Shown piece by piece: positions 57,160 through 64,000 of a DNA stretch of 64,000 nt. The stretch is from Isoetes taiwanensis (Eukaryota; Streptophyta; Lycopodiopsida; Isoetales; Isoetaceae), in the NCBI GenBank assembly GCA_021234155.1, contig JAJEKV010000223.1:620001-684000 (forward strand), read 5' to 3'. Below the pieces are notes generated by a model. The model saw only the letters and a program-made list of their open reading frames with translations. It was not told where the DNA came from and searched no databases. Numbering within the stretch: position 1 is the first letter of the stretch; each line of letters opens with the position of its first letter. The position numbers and the translations under genes are program-made.

Positions 57160-58705
57160 TGTGACGTTCCAAGTAGCTATACGGTATACATGCATACCAT
57201 GACACGTCACCAGGACACAATGGGCTTAATGGTCCAAGTGAGGGTTAACCACAATGGTTTTTATTAGCTATGTTAATAAAGCCAAAGCGGATAATTATGA
57301 ATTATAATGGCCTAATTAATCTAATTAAGTCATTATGGTCTAATTAGCTAATTATCACCAATAAGGAGGTGCCACCTGGCCCAAATCGATTGGCCAGGAG
57401 GGACTTACCATTTTGGGCCTAGGAATAGGGGTCCTACCCCATTTTCTCTCCCAAATTCAAATTGGGATTGAGGAGGAGCAGCAACCAGCAGCCTAAGCTT
57501 GTTTTGCCAACAATTACCTACCAGTTTCGAGAGATGGATGCCTACCGTGACCATGGTTCCAGCCAGGACACTGGTTAGTCAGTAGATAGGGTTCTTTTCT
57601 GCTGACACTTCTTTGAGTAGATGGAATGGTTAAATTCTCTTTATGAATTGTTCTGAATACATGAATGGTGATTACATTAGTTCTTTCTGCTTCTTCCGTG
57701 TATTGGGAATTAAGGGCAGGGTAGTGGCCTAAAAGCTTCCTAGGATTAGAGATGTCTCTAATAGATCCCTTAATACCCAATTATGCGGCCTGTGCACAAG
57801 AGCCAACCTGGCTGTGGATGCTATGATGTGGTTCAGCACCAGATAACGAGTATGATGGGGAATCGGGGGTGGGGTCTTGCCTAGCGCGGCTACAGGACTC
57901 CTATAGTGTGCTAGGCTTATAGCTGGTCACCGTGTGTGGGCCGGGTATGGGTCTGACATTCTATGGGCCGGAGTGCGTGAGTCATATGTGACCGTCCTGG
58001 GCTCGAACGGGTTGGTGAGCTGACCTTTAGATTTAGGAGAGTAAGTCGGGTACGGATGCGGGGGTCACTGAGGGGGCACGTGTTCTCTAGCACACCCAGG
58101 GATCCGTCATACTCGGGGAGGAGACCCCTCTCTAACCTGCCTCATCGGACCGGGGAGATGTAACCCGGAGTAGTCCCAAAAGGGTGATTCCTGGGGATTG
58201 CATCTCCAGAGGGCTACAAGCACGTCATAGCATGACTCAGCCTATCTGCAAAGTGTGCACAGGAGGGGCGGATAGAGTGGACAACCCTAGCCATTGTCTT
58301 ATGCCAGCCAACGCCATGTTATCTTCCGTTTGTTGATATCTTGAGACCCTGGCCGTCAGTTGATCACTTGGAGTCTGAGCCCGGGGTAGTGCCTTGTTAT
58401 TGTGTTATTTCATGATGTTATGAATGTATTATCTTTGCCATGATGATGAGGATGGGCCACCCTTCGTGGTGTATATTATTTTGCATTATGATTGTATGCC
58501 AACATATATGTATGCTTCCGCTGTATAGGATTCCCCATAGAGGACGTGGGGCGAATGACACCTCCGTGTTCCTCGCCCGGATACTTGGCCATCCCAGGTA
58601 GTCCGAGTATGACGGAGGGCCTTGCCATGGTGATTTAGTCGCCATGGGAGGGGAAGTCCCTGTGTTTATACGATGGGAGCATCGTATGGTTTTGGGAGCG
58701 TCACA
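57160..58705 (+). repeat. Solo F1-type LTR with intact TACAC target duplication
   Basis: A complete LTR on the plus strand, TGTGACGTTCCAAG to GGGAGCGTCACA, 1,546 bases, flanked by TACAC on both sides (57155-57159 and 58706-58710). There is no interior. It interrupts an older LTR of the same superfamily in the opposite orientation. Solo LTRs arise when the two LTRs of an element recombine. Confidence 0.92.
57200..57211 (+). promoter_or_regulatory. Conserved ACGT-core motif in LTR U3
   Basis: TGACACGTCACC, 40 bases inside the solo LTR, in the position shared with the other F1-type LTRs. Confidence 0.5.
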
Positions 58706-58847
58706 TACACCATAACTAAGGGCTCTACCCCGGGCTCAGACTCCATGGGATCGACTGACAATCAGGGCCTCAAGATAACAACAGACAGAAGTATAACATG
58801 GCGTTAGCTGGCATAAGGCTGGCATAAGGCATGGCATTGAGATATAG

Positions 58848-59009
58848 TTACCGAAAACGGCGGGTTTCACCATTTTTTTGCCGTTTTTTTAATTTTTGAC
58901 AAGGGCTGTTTTCAAAGGTAAAAACGTGCATTTAAAAAACGCGATGTTGAAAACGCCTATGTGGCATTTTTCTGTACAGTTTTTTAGGAAAAACGGCCGT
59001 TTTTGGTAA
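58848..59009. mobile_element. Small inverted-repeat element, TTACCGAAAACGG ends
   Basis: Opens TTACCGAAAACGGC and closes GGCCGTTTTTGGTAA, which is its inverted match apart from one or two bases. About 160 bases, rich in GAAAACG/CGTTTTC words. It begins exactly where the old LTR is lost. The related head TAGTTACCGAAAACG is at 17734. No target duplication is seen. Confidence 0.55.
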
Positions 59010-59984
59010 GAGACCATTTTGGGGGAAAATTTCGTGCCCTGTTATTTTTTGGAGGCAAAACTGTGAGGCAAAGAACTGGCTGTACGCGCCCTATTTCCAA
59101 TCGATTCAAGCTAGCAGATTGATTCAGCTCCAGCCCATCCGGTAACTCCAATCAACAAGCTCGATTTACCATTCCAGAAGGTCCGCAGGTCGATTCAAGA
59201 AGGAAGAAGACAGGTACTTTTGCATTTCCATTTCCATTTGCATTATGAATATGAGTCAAAATTTAGCATTTCAGTTCGTAATCAATCTGTCTATCATATC
59301 ATATGATCATATATGTTCAGTATTATCCTTAAGCAATCTTCAAGTAAGCGCCCATTGCCTTATAGTCCGGATTTCAGAGCCTTGAATCGACCTGCCAGAA
59401 TCTTATTTCATTCACAGATTTGGATCACGGATTTTAGGGCCTTGAATCGACATGCCAATGCCTTGGATCGACCTGCTTTGATTCGACCTACCACAGTGCC
59501 ACTGCTCCCTTGATTGATTTGACCTGCTGCCACTGCTTATTTCGACCTGCTCCTGAATTTAATAATGAATAAGTAAGAGGAGCAGTCAGCATTCAGACTC
59601 AGATTGTTCAGCATTCATAAAAAGAGGCTAAAATAAGAGGTAAGAAGAAGAGGTTTTTGAGCAATAAACTTTCAGAAACTGCTGCAACACTGGAATTTAT
59701 AATGCCTAATTTGATCCTTGTGCTTGGTACAAATATTTATATAACCATAAATTTAACTATTTTGCCTTGAATGGAGAGTATATGGGTCGAAACAGTGCAC
59801 GCGTAAATAGGACAATAATTAAGTTTAACTTGGATCATTATCTTTCAGCAGGAGAGAATACATCAAAATCCTCAAGGAAAAACATTGGTCAGGCCAAATG
59901 GCATCACTGTAAACTCATAATGGCCATAGCGAGTCCGGAAAGCGGACTTGTGGATGTCATCCTCTTTAATTCTTATCTGGTGAT
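59010..59984. other. Intergenic, nothing recognised
   Basis: A repeated word, CCTTGAATCGACCTGCCA and variants, occurs three or four times between 59380 and 59530. No gene is supported. Confidence 0.4.
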
Positions 59985-60575
59985 ATCCTGAGCGAAGGTC
60001 ACTCTTTGTAAAATATACTTAGCCCCTTGCAATTGATCCATAAGATCATCGGCCCGCGGTAAAGCATATCGATTCTTAATAGTATGCTTATTAAGTTGCC
60101 TGTAATCAATGCGCATCCTCATGGTGCCATCTTTCTTCTTAATAAAGAGTATTGGGGCTCCAAAGGGCAAAACACTAGGCCTGATGAAGCCTAACTTGAG
60201 GAATTTCTGTAACTGCTTCTTAAGCTTGGTCAACTCAGGAAGAGTCATCCGATATGGGGCCTTACTGATAGGCTTGGTGCCTGGTTCCAAGGTAATTTCA
60301 CATTCTACCCCTCTGAAAAGTGGTAACCGATGGATTTCATCCGGAAAAAGATCATGGTATCCCGAAGAATCATGGCTATTGCTGGAGGCAAGGCATCGAG
60401 GACTTCCTGTTTGGACTTAGCTTCCACGGAAGCAAGTCGGAGCCAATGACTGCTCAAAACTTGCTATGGGGTGTAAACTGGCGGTGGCGACTGTTGTTGG
60501 GCAACGATTTTGGAAATCGGCTGACCGGTTTGATAGACACAGGGTTCAGATATCGCGGCCTCAATGGAGTCTTCC
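59985..60575 (-). mobile_element. Ty3/gypsy fragment (N-terminal reverse transcriptase)
   Basis: On the minus strand 60290-59985 gives [60 protein letters not shown] and [12 protein letters not shown], the start of gypsy RT. Upstream sequence to about 60575 is the protease-RT linker, broken by stops. It ends before the catalytic Asp pair and abuts the ECD-like gene. Confidence 0.88.
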
Positions 60576-60581
60576 ACGACA

Positions 60582-62325
60582 ATGGACGACACTGTTCTAT
60601 ATGCTCTGTGCCCTGATTTTGTAGTAAGTAACAACCTCCCAGAAATTGACGTCCTTTCTCAATTCTCAGACTTTCGGCAGGTATGCCTTGAAGCAGTTTT
60701 GAGTATCGCATCTTCTTACATGTGGCAGCATCAACCAGATTTGGAAATAGCTTTTAAAACCCCTTCATCACATATTGAACCATCTATTGAAGATTGGGAA
60801 CACGAAGATGATCGTAAGTAGGAGACTGGGGTCTTGGATAAGCTGTCCTTGCTGTATGGCAAGCTGAAATATGGAGATAACATAAAGGACGAATGGTTTG
60901 TGGTCCATTTTTTGTATGAAATTTCTAGAAGGGTAGAAGTATATCAATTCAGGTGTGGGATTCAGATGGGCAGTTTTTATTGATTGAAGCTGCATATAGT
61001 ATACCTAGGAGGCTAAAACCCGAGAACAACACAAATTATATCTTTATTAGAGGAGGCTGCCTTCACATCTTGCCATTACCAAAATCACCAGCATAGATCT
61101 TTGAGCTGCATGTGAAACCTTCTCTCAGAGGTGCTCTGCAGGTCTAGTTGAAGGAGAAATTGCTATTAAGGCAGCAGGTAGAGTCCAGGAGGCTATAAAC
61201 AGAAGACTGACAGGATATCCTGAAAAAGCAAGGCTTAATATGCATCGTGTGAGATGCAGGGTTCCACTACCAGCTGCACATTGAAACATGAGCCTCAGTT
61301 AGTTGTATTGGTTGTGGATTCCTTCTATAACAGGGATATTGATGCCATGAAAGCAGCTTCTTGCATGAAGAAGTTTTTGACATTTGCCCAGAAAGTGAAC
61401 CAGAAATGGTCACTCTGCTGGTACACATGTCTAGAACGATGTACACACAACTTATGCAGCAGGTGTTTCAAGCTCTGAAATGCTATCCAATGCCACCATT
61501 CTCTTCTGAATATCAGGAAGATGAGATTGGGATGAAGCTGGCATGTGGATTTGAGATGGCATATGCAGAATGCTCTGCATATGATCCAATGATTGAGGAG
61601 GACAGACATGATGTTAATGACGAAGGAGGCACTTCTGCTCACGTCATTGTGGAATGTATGCAAGATGACAAAAGAGATGCTGAGATTGTCAGAACCGATC
61701 CTGGATGGAAGGCTTTTCTTAGAAGCTTGGAGTGGATGCTTTAAGGGCCTTCTGAAAAGCTTGAAAGGGCATCAGAAGCTGATAAGATCTGCAATTGATT
61801 CATACAAAAATACTGAAAACTTTTACTCGAATTAGGTATGGTTTTATAATTTCCTTGAATTTCTTGTGAAATGTGAGTTTCTTTCTCATTATTTGATTCT
61901 GTTTGATTCTGACCGTTGCCAAAAGTTCTTATTTCCTTTTCTTGGATCCTGATTTTGCAGTACCGCCATGCATGCACCAGTGAGACATATTGATGATATA
62001 CTTGCTCTACCACATTCGGTCAACAACTTTGCTGGATTAGGCAACTTAAATAGTGATGATTATTCGTGGATGCATAATGGGGAGCAGGAACTTACTAAAG
62101 CCATGGAGGAAAGGCAAAGGGAGATTGATGCTTATAGGCAAAGAAAGCAGGCAAAAAGAAGCAAAAATTTTGTCAAGTCAAGCCGCTGCTTCTTCAAGTT
62201 CCTTTGAGCAGCCATCTCCAGAGTTCAATGCTGAACAAGTTTCTAAAAGAATGCATGCATTTGTTGAGAAGATTTCGAGTTTTGAGGAGGCTGAGCTACT
62301 CGGAAAAAGATGTGGCTTATTATAA
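60582..62325 (+). pseudogene. Ecdysoneless (ECD/SGT1-like) pseudogene
   Basis: ECD proteins act in transcription and pre-mRNA splicing. From ATG 60582: MDDTVLYALCPDF, SSYMWQHQPDLEIAF, then LKYGDNIKDEWFVVHFLYEI. After a shift, VWDSDGQFLLIEAAYSIPRR and YIFIRGGCLHILPLPKS. After another, LTGYPEKARLNMHRVRCRVP, then LKHEPQLVVLVVDSFYNRDI, EVFDICPESEPEMV, MYTQLMQQVFQALKCYPMPP and KLACGFEMAYAECS. An intron-like gap (about 61836-61962) precedes RHIDDILALPHSVNNFAGL, DDYSWMHNGEQELTKAMEE and FVEKISSFEEAE. The order matches the family from end to end, but frameshifts (near 60930, 61285 and 61745) and stops (60820, 61097) kill it. The intron means it is a decayed gene copy, not a processed one. Confidence 0.8.
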
Positions 62326-62574
62326 GGCCAATGTATTCAAAACCCCCAATTCATGGGGCATCAATTATGTCTGTTTTCCTAGAGACTGAACTCATATTTT
62401 TATTGGAATGTTCTCTTTCACTGGCCTAAGCAAGCAGCAAGTGGAGTTTATGATACCATATATACATGACCTCAGATTGGTATGCCACTAAATTATATTT
62501 CTACTTTGATACTCACAGACATGTATTAGGGATTGAATTGCTAGAGATTAGTTGTCATCTTATCATGTACTTTG

Positions 62575-63605
62575 CAGGACCACCTGCAGAACGAGTTATG
62601 CTGCTAGAGAATATTGCAACGGCCGTGCTAGTGAGTGAAAAACAGGTAAAGCATATGTACGATGAAGAAACAAATAAACCAGTCAAAGTTAAATCTTCGG
62701 GCTTAAATGAAGAACTAGGTCAAGTAGACATGATTTTAGCCGATAAGACTGGCACACTCACATGTAACCAGATGGACTTTTGTCGCTGCAGAATCTGAGG
62801 GGTATCCTATGGTATGGGTTTTACAGAGGTGGAAAGAGCAGTTGAGTGCCTTGGGATGTCTTTAGTATCCACTAAAGAAACTGAAGTAGATGAAACACAA
62901 ACACAGGTGGTGTTGCCATCTGGAAATGGCGAAGAAAAAATTACTGGATTCAATTTTTATGATGAACAGTTATGAAAGGAAATTGGAGAAATGAAAAAGA
63001 TCCTGAAGCTATCAGGCTTTTCTTCCAGATTTTTTCTCTTTGTCACACTACTATCCCATAGGGAGACGTAGCGAATCCATCTTTTATACAATATCGAGCT
63101 TGTTGATGAGACGACACTTGTTGTGGCTGCCAAGCAATTTGATTTCCTCTTCTATAAAAGAACTCCATCAACATTACGTGTACGAGAAAGTGCAAGTAAA
63201 GATCAAGTAACTGATAGAACATATGAGCTTTTGAGTGTTCTAGAGTTCAGCAGTGCAAGGAAACAAAAGTTGGTGATTGTACGAACTACAGGACGAATAT
63301 TATTGTTATCAAAAGGTGCAGATTCTGTCATTCTTACACGTCTTGACCATCACACGATAGGATTGACAAAAGCTACGTTTTGCCATCTGAACCACTATGC
63401 GGAGGCTGGACTGCGAACTCTTTTGTTTGCATATAAAGAGCTTACAGTTGATGCTTACAAAGAATGGCAATCTAGATATTCTCAAGCACAAAACATGTTA
63501 GGGCCAGAAAGGACAATACAACTTGAGGAAATAGCTGATGAAATGGAGAAGGGTCTAAGGATTGTTGGAGGAACTGATGTTGAAGATAAACTTCAGCACC
63601 AGCTA
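62575..63605 (+). pseudogene. P4-type ATPase (phospholipid flippase) pseudogene fragment
   Basis: P4-ATPases move phospholipids across membranes. The first piece gives [20 protein letters not shown], then the phosphorylation motif [13 protein letters not shown]. After a TGA (about 62797) comes GVSYGMGFTEVERAVE, then GFNFYDEQL. After a frameshift comes NEKDPEAIRLFFQ. Past a stop (about 63058) it continues with VVAAKQFDFLFYKRTPSTLR, TYELLSVLEFSSARKQKLV, the nucleotide-site motif LLLSKGADSVI, and AGLRTLLFAYKEL to about EDKLQ. The transmembrane segments and the hinge motif that should follow are absent. A dead internal segment of the gene. Confidence 0.85.
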
Positions 63606-64000
63606 TATCTCTCTTATATCTCTCTTATATCTTGTTGCTTTTCTGATCTGTTCATTGCAGAACCTGAAGCTCTAGAATTTGTGGCACAGATCTCAGAAAT
63701 TTTGCTCATAGGCTACATGGACCATAGTTTACCATTATATCATTTTAAAATACGTACAGAAACATAAACGTTTTTAATGCCTCCCTCCTTTCTGTTCTAC
63801 GACCCTCTTTCACCATTCAATTCAGTATTTGAAAATACGAGTGTCCACAAAGGGAAAAAAAAAGGTGTTTGTTGATTACAAGTCCAATTTCAGAATATGC
63901 CAAATGTTTACAGGTGTCCTACCGGTTGTTTACATCCTAGGAACCGCCTGGTTTGAGGGGTTTCTGGCAGGAAACCGGCAGCAGCGCCATGCGAGCAACA
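63606..64000. other. Nothing recognised to the window end
   Basis: Follows the end of ATPase homology, possibly intron sequence. CCTGGTTTGAGGGGTTTCTG near the edge may begin another repeat, but this cannot be judged. Confidence 0.35.

Larger units (their letters stand above)
34884..58844 (-). repeat. Old F1-related LTR, split by two later insertions
   Basis: The pieces 34884-34925, 56888-57159 and 58706-58844 together reproduce, in minus orientation, the LTR fragment at 15670-16012 and the adjoining LTR sequence. TGTGACGCTCC at 34884 is its end. The gypsy element (34926-56887) sits between pieces one and two, and the solo LTR (57160-58705) between pieces two and three, each with a 5-bp duplication of this LTR's own sequence. 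The third piece stops at TAGTTACCG, where a small inverted-repeat element begins. Confidence 0.85.

Noticed and set aside
1-64000. tRNA or rRNA genes and CRISPR arrays
   Set aside because: None seen. The tRNA-like matches are retrotransposon primer sites, and the tandem repeats lack CRISPR spacing.

Overview
This is nuclear DNA from a land plant. It has spliceosomal GT-AG introns, plant-type Ty3/gypsy, CACTA and hAT transposons, and fragments of ordinary plant nuclear genes. An intact alpha-tubulin N-acetyltransferase (MEC-17/ATAT1 type) gene lies at 12.9-14.4 kb. Flowering plants are generally reported to lack this enzyme, while land plants with flagellate sperm keep it, so a lycophyte, fern or other plant with swimming sperm is most likely. 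I cannot name the species. Most of the window is transposon sequence laid down in nested layers, with decayed host genes between.

Layout. 0-8 kb: a non-autonomous LTR retrotransposon on the minus strand (family F1 here), with an iMet primer site, a polypurine tract and two long ORFs but no protease, reverse transcriptase or integrase. The first ORF ends in a clear histone H3 domain. The left LTR is followed by a second primer site and leader, so the element is a tandem LTR-internal-LTR-internal array that runs off the left edge. 8-15.7 kb: intergenic DNA, a MITE, an LRX-type LRR pseudogene and the intact ATAT gene. 15.7-17.8 kb: two F1-related LTR pieces joined end to start. 18-24.6 kb: degenerate tandem repeats and a decayed haspin kinase gene. 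25-27.3 kb: a decayed hAT transposase. 27.6-30.5 kb: a gypsy pol fragment cut into a host exon. 32-34.7 kb: C-terminal exons of a RecQ-type helicase gene carrying an in-frame TGA.

34.9-58.8 kb is one nest. An old minus-strand F1-related LTR was hit by a Tat/Athila-like Ty3/gypsy element (34926-56887, TSD ATAAA) and by an F1-type solo LTR (57160-58705, TSD TACAC). The gypsy element was itself hit by a 10.3-kb CACTA transposon (36677-47018, TSD ACA) and by a foldback MITE inside gag. The CACTA carries a SET-domain-like gene besides its transposase. The gypsy element has a small antisense ORF with its own TATA box. 59-64 kb: another gypsy fragment, a broken ecdysoneless (ECD/SGT1-like) gene and a broken P4-ATPase gene.

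The most notable result is that two unrelated transposons here carry chromatin-protein domains: an LTR element with a histone H3 fusion, and a CACTA element with a SET-like domain. The H3 copy keeps the nucleosome-forming fold but has lost the lysine 9 and lysine 27 sites that plants use to silence transposons. Domain calls rest on reading the translations by eye. No database search was run.
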